From the NCBI RefSeq assembly GCF_039621855.1, contig NZ_CP155071.1, forward strand, positions 2,294,001-2,358,000: DNA of 64,000 bases. The letters are read 5' to 3'. Shown in pieces: positions 42,529 through 51,681 of the stretch. Under the pieces are notes generated by a model, which did no database searches, was not told the origin of the DNA, and saw nothing but the letters and a program-made list of their open reading frames with translations. Both the position numbers and the translations under genes were made by a program. The DNA is from Erwinia sp. HDF1-3R (GTDB lineage: Bacteria; Pseudomonadota; Gammaproteobacteria; Enterobacterales; Enterobacteriaceae). The stretch's first letter is position 1. Every line of letters starts with the position of its first letter.

Positions 42529-44073
42529 TTAGCCCGTTGTCAGGTGAAAGGCGGAGACGGCCTGGGTGAGATGACTGACCTGTTCTTCGAGCGAGGCGGA
42601 AGAGGCAGCGGACTGATGAACCAGCGCCGCGTTTTGCTGGGTCACGCTATCCATCTCGGTCACTGCCTGTTCAATCTGGCTGATGCCGCGGCTCTGCTCT
42701 TCAGACGCAATGGAAATCTGGTTCATCAGTGCGTCCACCTGAGTAACCGATGTGATAATGGCGTTGATGACTTCGCCCGTCTCTGATACCAGCTGTGAAC
42801 CCGACTGAATGCTGGCTACTGAGGCGACAATCAGACCCTCGATCTCTTTTGCCGCGACGGCACTTCGCTGTGCCAGCGAGCGGACTTCTCCGGCCACTAC
42901 GGCAAATCCGCGCCCCTGTTCACCCGCTCTGGCCGCCTCTACCGCCGCATTAAGCGCCAGAATATTGGTCTGAAACGCAATGCCATTGATTACCCCAATG
43001 ATATCCTCAATTTTTTTGGAACTGCTGTTGATTTGCTCCATTGTCTGAATAACGTCGCGGGAGACGCGATCGCCTGAACGGGCATTTTGTACGGCCTGCT
43101 GGGTAAGGCGACTGGCTTCATGTACGTTCTCATTATTCTGTTTTACCGTGGCCCCCAGCTCCTCCATGCTCGCTGCCGTTTGCGTCAGGGCGGCAGCCTG
43201 CTGCTCGGTTCGCGAGGCCAGGTCAGTATTTCCGGCGGCAATTTCCTGCGAGGCGCTGGAGACGGTCTGTGCCGAGTGCCGCACCTGACGAATAATATCG
43301 GTGAGCGAGCCGCGCATCTGCTCCATCGCGCTCATTAATGCCTGGATTTCACTGCGTGACGGTGTCACAGGTAGCGGCTTATCCAGCACACCGGCCGCTA
43401 TCTGACGGCAGTGGTCGCGGGCAAGCGTGAGTGGAGCCAATACGAAGCGGCGCAGCAGGATCAGCACGGCTGTAATGACGATCAGAAACAGCAGGCTAAA
43501 GGTGGCGATCAGACCCAGGCCGAACGTGAAGTTCCCCTGGGCCGTGGCATTAAGGTGTTTAGCATATTGCTCATGCAGGGCCAGCACTTTATCAAGCACG
43601 ATCTCATACTGCCTGTCGAGCCGGACTACGTTTGGGATCTGACGATCGAATCCTGCCCGGTCGCTGGCCGTAGCCGCCAGGATAAGCGGTTGCAGGCCCT
43701 GCTGACGGTAGGCGAGATAAGCCGTGCGATACTCATCAGCCAGCGCCTGTTCATCGGACAGCTTAGGCGCTGCGAGATACGCCTGGAATGCCGCATCCGC
43801 TTTTGATACGACTTCATTAACACCGTCAAGCGTCGGTTTCGAGGAAAGCGTGGCGCTATTTTCCATGGCTTTCATATATTCCATCAGGCGAACGCGCAGG
43901 GTACGACTGTGGTTAATAGGATCAATAATTGAAAGCACCACGCGTATTTCTTTGTTGACCTTATCCAGCGAGGTGTTACTGCGCGTCAGAAGCCAGACGT
44001 TAGAGAGCATACTGGTTATAAAGAGGGTAAATAACACAAGCAGAACAAGCAGGGAGGACTTTTTCAGTGACAT
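42529..44073 (-). CDS. Membrane methyl-accepting chemotaxis protein
   Basis: A 514-residue Tar/Tsr-type receptor: membrane helix 1 at about 7-30, a periplasmic four-helix ligand domain (about 35-190), membrane helix 2 (about 190-212; [22 protein letters not shown]), HAMP (213-265), and the signalling domain with [42 protein letters not shown]. The C-terminus is SAFHLTTG and lacks the NWETF-type pentapeptide that tethers CheR/CheB, so it is a low-abundance-type receptor relying on others for adaptation. The ligand is unknown; the sugar-acid genes around it make an organic acid possible. Confidence 0.9.
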   Translation of the reverse strand: MSLKKSSLLVLLVLFTLFITSMLSNVWLLTRSNTSLDKVNKEIRVVLSIIDPINHSRTLRVRLMEYMKAMENSATLSSKPTLDGVNEVVSKADAAFQAYLAAPKLSDEQALADEYRTAYLAYRQQGLQPLILAATASDRAGFDRQIPNVVRLDRQYEIVLDKVLALHEQYAKHLNATAQGNFTFGLGLIATFSLLFLIVITAVLILLRRFVLAPLTLARDHCRQIAAGVLDKPLPVTPSRSEIQALMSAMEQMRGSLTDIIRQVRHSAQTVSSASQEIAAGNTDLASRTEQQAAALTQTAASMEELGATVKQNNENVHEASRLTQQAVQNARSGDRVSRDVIQTMEQINSSSKKIEDIIGVINGIAFQTNILALNAAVEAARAGEQGRGFAVVAGEVRSLAQRSAVAAKEIEGLIVASVASIQSGSQLVSETGEVINAIITSVTQVDALMNQISIASEEQSRGISQIEQAVTEMDSVTQQNAALVHQSAASSASLEEQVSHLTQAVSAFHLTTG

Positions 44074-44569
44074 CGTAGCATCCTTATCTAAGAAAAGTTA
44101 AAAGTAATATCGGCAGCACTGCGGGAAAAATTACCCTTTTTTAAAAATGAGTAAGCTCTGGGTTGCTTTAATTTTCCATAATAATTTTAACGAGTTACGA
44201 TGTTAGCGAGAAAAAACCGTGCGACCCGTCGCAATTTTGCAACCGCAGCGGAATAATTATTTTTTGCTCACAGGCTTTGTTAATGATTTGCAAGGTTATT
44301 TGCCAGTGGGTGAAGAAATGATTTGTTAAAAATTAAATAATGGCTGAGTGATTAAGAGCTAATTTCTTTATTTGACTATACTTGGATGAAAAGGCTCGCT
44401 ATTTTTAGTTGTCCCGATCTGTTGTTAACATAATTATACTACCAATTAAACCTGAAGAATAATGTAGTCGAATAATAATCTTCCCTGAATATCATCGTAT
44501 TTAACATTTATTTCATGCCCCTCGCGGGGAGAAATAGTTTTTAAACTGGATCTGGAACGGAGGAGAGGA
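44074..44569. other. AT-rich divergent promoter region
   Basis: About 500 bases with no gene, between a chemoreceptor and the three-part glycan protein. The AT-rich sequence probably carries both promoters; GGAGGAGAGGA just before 44570 is a strong ribosome site. Confidence 0.5.
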
Positions 44570-47500
44570 ATGGCCCCGTATGCTTCATTCTGGCAGGCAG
44601 GATTTGAGGGTGCCGATCACCTAAACCGACAGGGCGTGCGTCTGTCGATGATCGACGCTAACGGACACGGTGCGAAGGCAGGGGAAGATTACCTGGCGCT
44701 CGGTGAATTTGGCATCAGGACCGTACGTGAAAGTGTAGGCTGGCGGCTGTGCGACAGGGGACCAGGATACGATTTTAGCAGCGTCGACAAACGTATGCGG
44801 GCGGCAAAGCGGGCAAACGTACAGATATGCTGGACGATTTGCCACTATGGCTGGCCGGAAGGGACCGATCCCTTTCAGGTCGATTTTGTGCCGCGCTTTG
44901 CCCGGTTTTGTGCCGCCCTGGCAGCCCATCTGGCCCCTTACTACGCAACTCCGCCGGTCTATTCGCCGGTAAATGAAATTTCCTTTACCAGCTGGGCGCT
45001 CTCCGTGGGGTATTTTCCCTCGTCGGCCGGGCCGGGTCACTTAACCGGGATTGAGTCCAAACGGCAGCTGGTTCGCGCCGCCATTGCCGCCTGTGATGCA
45101 ATCTGGCAGGTCGATCCCCGGGCGAGGATCATGCACTGCGATCCGCTTATCCATATTGTTCCGCCCCTGGGCGAGGAGGCGACATGGGGGGAGCAGGTCG
45201 CAGGTGAATGTCACGCCCAGTACCAGGCATGGGACATGCTTTGCGGCAAACTGGAGCCTGAGCTGGGCGGGGCGCCGCGCTATCTCGATCTGATCGGGGC
45301 CAATTATTATCACGACAATCAGTGGGAATACGTCAGTAATCACCGGCTGTGGTGGCACCTCGGCGATCCGCGCCGCGCGCCGCTGCATACGATGCTTCAC
45401 TTTCTTTCACTGCGCTACCAGCGCCCCATACTGATCGCGGAAACCAGCCACGTGGGCAGCGGGCGGGGCGCCTGGATTAATCATATTGCCGCTGAGGCCG
45501 TTCAGGCCATGCTGATGGGCACGGAACTTACCGGCATCTGTCTCTATCCGGTGACCGATCGACCCGAATGGGATAATGCCGATATCTGGCATCGCAGCGG
45601 CCTGTGGGATGTTATCCCTGGCGCCGCGGATCCCTTTGTCCGCGAACTTGACCAGCCCTATGCCGACGCGCTTTATCAGGCGCAGGCGACGACAGCACAT
45701 TTTCAGAACAAATGGATTCAACAGGATCATAATGAGGAGAGTGCAATGACAACCCCTACGCTAATTGTTTTTAGCCACTTACGCTGGGATTTTGTGTTCC
45801 AGCGTCCGCAGCATTTACTCTCACGGCTGGCCAGGCATTATCGGGTGGTATTTATCGAAGAGCCGGTTTACGAGGCGGGTGAGGCCGGACTGCATCTCTC
45901 TCATCCGGCCCCCAATGTTACCGTGGCGCGACCGCATACCGACGTTCGCCAGCCTGGCTTTCATGACGATCAGATTGCGCGTCTCCAGCCGCTGATGGCG
46001 GCGCTCAGCCCCGAGGGGCGACCCATCGTCTGGTTCTATACGCCGATGGCACTGCCGCTGCTTACCCCGCTCGATCCTGCTCTGGTTATTTATGACTGTA
46101 TGGATGAGCTGGCCGCCTTCGATCAGGCGCCGCGCCAGCTGTTACAGCGTGAATCTGCACTGCTTAAGCGGGCCGACCTGGTATTTACCGGTGGTCCCAG
46201 CCTGTATGACGCCAAACGCGCGCGGCATTCCGATGTGTACTGCTTTCCCAGCAGCGTCGATGCCATTCACTTTGAGCAGGCGCTGGACAGAAGCAACGAG
46301 CATCCTTTGCAGGCGGCGATACCTCATCCCCGGCTCGGCTACTATGGCGTGATCGATGAAAGGATCGACACCGCCCTGATGGCTCAGCTGGCCGATGCCC
46401 ATCCTAAATGGCACTTTATTTACGTCGGCCCGGTCGTGAAAATCAGCCAGGCGGCGCTGCCGGTGCGCGACAATATTCACTATTTTGGTATGCAGCCCTA
46501 TCAGGCGCTGCCGCAGTTTCTGGCTGGCTGGGATGTCTGTCTGATGCCGTTTGCGCTCAATGCCTCCACGCAGTTTATCAGCCCGACGAAGGTGCTGGAG
46601 TATATGGCCGCGGCGCTGCCGGTAGTAAGCACCGCTATCAAAGATGTGGCTGCGCCCTATGGCGAACTGGTGATGATCGCCCGCGACGGAGCCGATTTTG
46701 CGCGCCACTGTGAGCGTGCCATCGCCCTCTCCACTATCCAGCGGACCGCGATGACCGCCGGGATGAAGGCCGTGGTGAGCAACACCTCATGGGAGAAGAC
46801 GGCAGATGAGATGGCCGGACTGATCCAGCATGCGCTGGCCAGCCGCCAGGCGGCCTCCCCGGAGCGGCAAAAAACCTATCAGGCTGCGCTGACTACCGCG
46901 TCGCAGCGAGCGGCTCAGGCAGGATCTGTTCAGCCCGAGACCACTCACCATGCCCGCTATCTGATCCTCGGTGCGGGACCCACCGGGCTGAGCGCCGCGC
47001 TGCAGCTGGGCAGTGAGTCGGTGCTGCTTGAGCGTAACAGCCGCGTGGGTGGCTGGTGCCGATCGGAGGAGCAGTCGGGATTTGTCTTCGACTATGCCGG
47101 GCATATTATGTTTTCCAACGATCCCTGGGTGCTGGAGATGTACCAGCTGCTGCTGGGGGATAACCTGCACTGGCAGATGCGTGAGGCCTGGATTTATACC
47201 GGGGGGACCTACACCCGTTATCCTTTCCAGGGGGCGCTTTACGGCCTGCCGCCAGCGGTTATTAAGGAGTGTGTGCTGGGCGCGATAGAGGCGCGCTACG
47301 GTCAGCCCCAGGCAGAGAAGGCCACCCCGGTTGTCATTAAAGACTGCTGCGCCGACGGAAGCATCGCGGAAGCGGAGGGATGTTCGCTAGCGCAGCGTGA
47401 CCAGGCGGAGGAAAATTTTGAGCAGTTTATCTATCACACCTGGGGCAGCGGCATCGCCAGGCATTTCGCTATTCCCTACAACTGCAAGCTGTGGAAGGTG

Positions 47501-48358
47501 CCGCTAAGCGAGATGGAAACGTCGTGGCTGGGCGGGCGCGTGCCGCTGCCGGATCTTGCCGCAATTATTGAGGGGGCGCTGGAGCCGGTGGGTAAACCGC
47601 TGGGTCCCAACGCTCGCTTTGGTTACCCGCTGCATGGAGGATTCCAGGCGCTAATGTCCGGTTTTCTCCCGCTGCTGCAAGGCACGCTTGAGACCGGCGC
47701 AGAAATTGTCCAGCTCTTTCCGGCACAGCATATTGCCGTTTTGCAGGATGGCCGACGCTATCATTATGACCACCTGATCAGTACCGTGCCGCTTCCGGCC
47801 TTGATTGCCATGCTGGGTGTCCAGGCACCGGCGGAAATACATGCCGCGGCCGCCGGGCTACGTCACACCTCGGTGCGCTGCGTGAATCTGGGGATTGGAC
47901 GAGCTAACCTGTCCGAAAAACACTGGATCTACTATCCCGGCGAGACGGTATTTCACCGGGTTTTCCTCCAGGGTAACGCCAGTCCGCACTGCAATCCGGA
48001 AAATGGTTTTGGCCTGACCTGTGAAATCACCTATACGGATGAGATACCCCTGGCCGAGGAGGGGGAAGCCCTGATCCAGCGCTGTATCCGGGAATGTATC
48101 GGCGTCGGGCTGTTTACCGCCGAAGATAAGGTGCTTACCGCCACCGAGGCTGACATTCCCTATGCCTATGTTATCTACGATCATGCGCGGGAAACTAACG
48201 TCAGCCTGATCCGTGAATGGCTGCTGCAATACGATATCACCCTCGCCGGACGCTACAGCGAGTGGGAATATTATAATTCCGACCATGCATTTATTGCCGG
48301 TAAGAAGGCCGCAGAAAAAATTATCGCGCAGCCGGCTACGCGCGGCGCGGCGATATAA
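44570..48358 (+). CDS. Three-domain fusion: glycosidase, glycosyltransferase, FAD oxidoreductase
   Basis: A 1262-residue cytoplasmic protein. Residues 1-375 form a clan GH-A (GH1-like) barrel: WTICHYGWPE, the acid/base in SPVNEISF, the nucleophile in ILIAETSH. Residues 393-775 form a GT-B glycosyltransferase (LIVFSHLRWDFVFQRPQHLL; SPTKVLEYMAAALPVVST donor-site motif). Residues 790-1262 form a UDP-galactopyranose-mutase/protoporphyrinogen-oxidase-like FAD protein (YLILGAGPTGLSAALQLG; LERNSRVGGWC; FDYAGHIMF). Residue 393 is an ATG (45746) with GAGGAG 8 bases ahead, so the last two parts may also be made separately. It probably acts in synthesis or remodelling of a surface glycan or glycoside. 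Confidence 0.82.
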   Translation: MAPYASFWQAGFEGADHLNRQGVRLSMIDANGHGAKAGEDYLALGEFGIRTVRESVGWRLCDRGPGYDFSSVDKRMRAAKRANVQICWTICHYGWPEGTDPFQVDFVPRFARFCAALAAHLAPYYATPPVYSPVNEISFTSWALSVGYFPSSAGPGHLTGIESKRQLVRAAIAACDAIWQVDPRARIMHCDPLIHIVPPLGEEATWGEQVAGECHAQYQAWDMLCGKLEPELGGAPRYLDLIGANYYHDNQWEYVSNHRLWWHLGDPRRAPLHTMLHFLSLRYQRPILIAETSHVGSGRGAWINHIAAEAVQAMLMGTELTGICLYPVTDRPEWDNADIWHRSGLWDVIPGAADPFVRELDQPYADALYQAQATTAHFQNKWIQQDHNEESAMTTPTLIVFSHLRWDFVFQRPQHLLSRLARHYRVVFIEEPVYEAGEAGLHLSHPAPNVTVARPHTDVRQPGFHDDQIARLQPLMAALSPEGRPIVWFYTPMALPLLTPLDPALVIYDCMDELAAFDQAPRQLLQRESALLKRADLVFTGGPSLYDAKRARHSDVYCFPSSVDAIHFEQALDRSNEHPLQAAIPHPRLGYYGVIDERIDTALMAQLADAHPKWHFIYVGPVVKISQAALPVRDNIHYFGMQPYQALPQFLAGWDVCLMPFALNASTQFISPTKVLEYMAAALPVVSTAIKDVAAPYGELVMIARDGADFARHCERAIALSTIQRTAMTAGMKAVVSNTSWEKTADEMAGLIQHALASRQAASPERQKTYQAALTTASQRAAQAGSVQPETTHHARYLILGAGPTGLSAALQLGSESVLLERNSRVGGWCRSEEQSGFVFDYAGHIMFSNDPWVLEMYQLLLGDNLHWQMREAWIYTGGTYTRYPFQGALYGLPPAVIKECVLGAIEARYGQPQAEKATPVVIKDCCADGSIAEAEGCSLAQRDQAEENFEQFIYHTWGSGIARHFAIPYNCKLWKVPLSEMETSWLGGRVPLPDLAAIIEGALEPVGKPLGPNARFGYPLHGGFQALMSGFLPLLQGTLETGAEIVQLFPAQHIAVLQDGRRYHYDHLISTVPLPALIAMLGVQAPAEIHAAAAGLRHTSVRCVNLGIGRANLSEKHWIYYPGETVFHRVFLQGNASPHCNPENGFGLTCEITYTDEIPLAEEGEALIQRCIRECIGVGLFTAEDKVLTATEADIPYAYVIYDHARETNVSLIREWLLQYDITLAGRYSEWEYYNSDHAFIAGKKAAEKIIAQPATRGAAI

Positions 48359-48423
48359 TCGCCTGCTCAGGCGTCAGGCACCGGGAGTTCGGTATCAGAC
48401 AACCGGCGTCAGGTATCACGTAT

Positions 48424-48450
48424 CAGGCACCCGGCGCTATGGGGTGCCTG
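48424..48450. terminator. Hairpin between converging genes
   Basis: CAGGCACCC pairs with GGGTGCCTG across a 9-base loop, between the fusion gene and idnD, so it could end both. The preceding 60 bases contain degenerate repeats of GGCGTCAGG and TATCAG. No long T-run is present. Confidence 0.5.
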
Positions 48451-48489
48451 ACATCCTCAGGGCTGGCGTAGCGGCCGACAGAGGAGGGC

Positions 48490-49533
48490 TTAAAATACCA
48501 CCTGCACCTTGGCGGCGAGGTTTTTGTCGCAGGCGGTTTCCAGCGCCTTAACCACGTCCGACTGGGGGAACTCGGCGGATAACAGCGGCAGCGGGTTAAT
48601 GCGGCCGCTCTCCAGCCAACGCACGGCGGTTTCAAACTCGTTGATAAAACGAAATGAGCCGACCAGCGCGATCTCTTTTACCAGCAGCAAGCCCAGCGGG
48701 AAAGCCGGGCTTGCTGCGCCCATGCCCAGCTGCACAATGCGTCCTCCCGGGCGGGTGAAGCCAGGGGTGGAAGCGATAGCGGCCGCAGCGCCTGACGCCT
48801 CAAAGCAGACGTCAAAATAGCCACCATTTTCCTGCCAGACATCGGTCACGTCGCTATTGCCCGGGTCTGCCGCACGGGAGGCCCCCATCTCCAGCGCCAG
48901 CGTGCGGCAGCGTTCGCTCATATCCGTTGCCACGATTTCCGCCGCGCCGGAGGCCAGCGCAGCCGCGATCACCAGGCAGCCAATCGGTCCCGATCCGGTG
49001 ACCAGCACTTTTTTCCCGACCAGGCTACCTGCCCGGTTAACGGCATGGATCGCCACGGCCAGCGGTTCGGCAAAGGCAATCACTTTCGCATCTGAGTTAT
49101 CCGCATAGGGAATACACTGTTGCTCACTCACCGCCACGTAGTCAGCAAACCCTCCGTTTACGTGCGGAAGAAACTGAGCGCTGCCCATAAAGCGCATCTG
49201 CCCGCAGAGATTTTGCTTTCCCTCAAGACAGCGCGCACAGCGGTTGCAGGGCAGAGAAGGATTGATCGCCACGCGCTGGCCGATCTTAAGCGTACTCTCC
49301 GGGGGTGTTTCAGCCACGCGCCCAACGAATTCGTGTCCGAGAATCATTGGCTGCTTCAGCACGGACATCCCCGCCCGGCCATGTAAAAAATAGTGAATAT
49401 CAGAGCCGCAAATACCGCCGCGCTCCACTCTGATTAACACCTGGTCTGCACCGTACGTCAGGGTACGGCGCTCATTGCGGACATCATGTGCCGCGCTGAC
49501 CACGCTGGCGGTGATTTCTCTGCTGTCAGGCAT
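48490..49533 (-). CDS. idnD: L-idonate 5-dehydrogenase (zinc MDR family)
   Basis: A 347-residue medium-chain dehydrogenase: catalytic zinc ligands in GGICGSDIHYFLHG and LGHEFVGRV, the structural zinc cluster in CNRCARCLEGKQNLC, and cofactor-binding VTGSGPIGCLVIAAALASGA. The FLHGRAG and QMRFMGSAQFLPHVNGGFA segments fit IdnD, which converts L-idonate to 5-ketogluconate. It is a single gene here, without idnO, idnK or idnT. A LacI-type palindrome (49558-49569) sits 25 bases upstream of the start, matching the sites of the sugar-acid regulon. Confidence 0.85.
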   Translation of the reverse strand: MPDSREITASVVSAAHDVRNERRTLTYGADQVLIRVERGGICGSDIHYFLHGRAGMSVLKQPMILGHEFVGRVAETPPESTLKIGQRVAINPSLPCNRCARCLEGKQNLCGQMRFMGSAQFLPHVNGGFADYVAVSEQQCIPYADNSDAKVIAFAEPLAVAIHAVNRAGSLVGKKVLVTGSGPIGCLVIAAALASGAAEIVATDMSERCRTLALEMGASRAADPGNSDVTDVWQENGGYFDVCFEASGAAAAIASTPGFTRPGGRIVQLGMGAASPAFPLGLLLVKEIALVGSFRFINEFETAVRWLESGRINPLPLLSAEFPQSDVVKALETACDKNLAAKVQVVF

Positions 49534-49557
49534 AGGGATTCCCTGTTTGAAGTGGAG

Positions 49558-49569
49558 GTAAGCGCTTAA
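49558..49569. promoter_or_regulatory. LacI-family operator 5, upstream of idnD
   Basis: GTAAGCGCTTAA, the same core as sites at 33111 and 37908, 25 bases before the idnD start. It also resembles GntR/IdnR operators, so control by a related unlinked regulator is possible. Confidence 0.62.
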
Positions 49570-50460
49570 CGCATTTTTAATCCGCTGACGCCCGTTCGAC
49601 AGGCCAGCTTAATGTTTGGCCGATAGCTATAACGGCATGCTTAACTATAGAACGAATATGAAATCTATTTCACTGCTTAATTGTATAAAAATCAGCCACC
49701 ACAGGGTCACCGGACAGTTCAATAATAACGACTGGTTTTTTATAGCGGAATTGTCTCAGAACACAGTTAAATTTTTCTTTATAATCACAGCAGCGTGGCT
49801 AATGTTTCAGGGCAGGGCGTTGATACTTATGTGGTATAGCCGTGGTTGCAGACACGAGAGGATCTGCTATTTCTGACTTAGAATTGTATCAAAGTTTCCC
49901 ATTGCAACAATTCCCGCTCTCCCCTGAATCCCTTCGTAGTTGTAAATAAAAAATATTGGTATTACCACAACAACGCCATGCCGGGCAGGTTTTTTTGCGA
50001 CTCGCCTCGCAATTTCTCTATATAATTCATTAGGTCCGCCTTCCACGGCAAAAGAATGTCGCAGGTTAGCTGGCTTGAGCTTCTTATCTTATGGAAATAT
50101 TTAGAAACCGGTTTCACCTAAGAATTATCCCATAACGTTACTTGTTTGTGTCCTGTTTACCGCTATTTTATTCACATTTGGCGGATTGAAATGTGCCAGG
50201 GGAGAAGTAAACTTCGATTAAATAAATTTTAACAGAGGAGGGAGGAGGAAATGCGCATAAGGGCTTTTAAGGAAAACTCACTCAAGAATAGATTGAGCAT
50301 CGCAGGCCAGCCATAAATAGAATGACGCGGGAAAATTCTTAATTTAACGAAGAACAAGCCCTGAGCTTATTCTTATTAGTTTGCTGATTAAGATGTTCGC
50401 ATTGATTTTACAGGGGCGCTGTTGTTTATTAAGAGGCAGCTTAAAGGTTGAGATAAAACT
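49570..50460. other. Long non-coding stretch before polysaccharide genes
   Basis: About 890 AT-rich bases without a believable gene. An 86-codon plus-strand frame at 49616-49876 has no recognised family and low coding character. No JUMPstart/ops element (GGCGGTAGC) was seen. A long 5' leader or unrecognised small RNA for the glycosyltransferase genes is possible. Confidence 0.45.
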
Positions 50461-51432
50461 ATGATGAAAAAGAATCTGTCAGTCGTGATCCCGGCATATA
50501 ATGTGGGGGCATACATTGTTGAGTGCGTTGATTCATTGCTGAGCCAAATTGCACTGCCAAATGAAATTATTATCGTCAACGACAGTTCAACGGATAATAC
50601 GCTGGAACTGATCGAGAAAAAATATGGCGACTCACCCGTAGTGACTATTGTCACCATCCCGAATGGCGGTGCCGGAAATGCCCGCGATAAGGGCATAAGC
50701 CTCGCATCCGGTGAATTTGTCTTCTGCTGCGATCCCGACGATATCGTTTGCGCGGGGTTTTATCAGGAGTTCAGCGAGGTCATTACCCGACATCCCGAGG
50801 TCGAGCTGTTTTGTTTTAATTCACAAACCTTCGTCGACGGTAATCCAACGCAGACCGGCGGTAAGGTAAAGCATGACACCTTTGGTCTGGTGCCCTCGCA
50901 GCACGTGATGGCCGGCCTGTTGCGTAACGGATCCTATACGTCTGCGCCCTGGAACTATGTTCTGAAACGCGAGATTATTACGCGCTACAACCTGCAATAT
51001 CGCGATCGTCTGCATGAAGACCACCGCTATACGCTACAGGCCTTTATGCGTACGGGTATCGCGTGGGTAAGTAAAAATCTTTATTATCGCCAGCGTATCC
51101 GTCAGGGATCATTAACCAACAGTACGAAAGAAGAGGCCTATTTCCGTCATCGCTATGATGCTTTCCTCTGCTCGTACGAAAAATTAACCAGCCTGCCGGG
51201 GAACGATCCTTCCCGTAATGAACTCCGTCGTCTCTATTTGATTCACTCTTTTAAATTGATGATCCATTTATCGCTGTCAAATGGAACGCCGCTGCCGGAG
51301 TATGTTAAACAGGCGATCGGTTATTTAGGCCGCGATTTAGAGCCGGGTTCATTTATTAACTGGCTGATGCTTCGCCACCCCGATACGTACACTACTTTAC
51401 TCGGTTTAAAAAAGAGAGTGCGTAAGGCCTGA
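50461..51432 (+). CDS. Family 2 glycosyltransferase
   Basis: A 323-residue GT-A enzyme: LSVVIPAYNVGAYIVECVDSLLSQ, the nucleotide-binding VNDSSTDNTLELIE, AGNARDKGISLASGEFVFCCDPDD (DxD-like metal site, here DPDD) and the acceptor-side LHEDHRYTLQAFMR with the ED base. It is cytoplasmic and transfers a sugar from a nucleotide donor to a growing lipid-linked glycan. It shares the fold and about the same length with the gene at 53208. ATG ATG start at 50461. The gap of 250 bases to the flippase gene contains a direct repeat of AGGTAACTATTT. Confidence 0.87.
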   Translation: MMKKNLSVVIPAYNVGAYIVECVDSLLSQIALPNEIIIVNDSSTDNTLELIEKKYGDSPVVTIVTIPNGGAGNARDKGISLASGEFVFCCDPDDIVCAGFYQEFSEVITRHPEVELFCFNSQTFVDGNPTQTGGKVKHDTFGLVPSQHVMAGLLRNGSYTSAPWNYVLKREIITRYNLQYRDRLHEDHRYTLQAFMRTGIAWVSKNLYYRQRIRQGSLTNSTKEEAYFRHRYDAFLCSYEKLTSLPGNDPSRNELRRLYLIHSFKLMIHLSLSNGTPLPEYVKQAIGYLGRDLEPGSFINWLMLRHPDTYTTLLGLKKRVRKA

Positions 51433-51681
51433 ACCCTTTCACCACCTGCAGCAGTGTAAGGTAACTATTTAACCTCTATTCCTGTGTTGTTAGGTAACTA
51501 TTTCCTGTCGGTTTTTACGCCGATGGGTCTTTCCGGGCGGGAGAGTGGTCATGATTTGTTACGCGATAACATCTTTAAGGTCACTCTTTTAGGAAAAGTG
51601 CCCCTATCCCAGTTTCACCCCGATTGTTAGGGTGAATCACTTTATGGTGAATGGCGCTCCGCTAAGATAAAAGAAGAGACT

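Noticed and set aside
49616..49876. 86-codon frame in the long spacer
   Set aside because: AT-rich chance frame, no ribosome site, no family; not supported as a gene.
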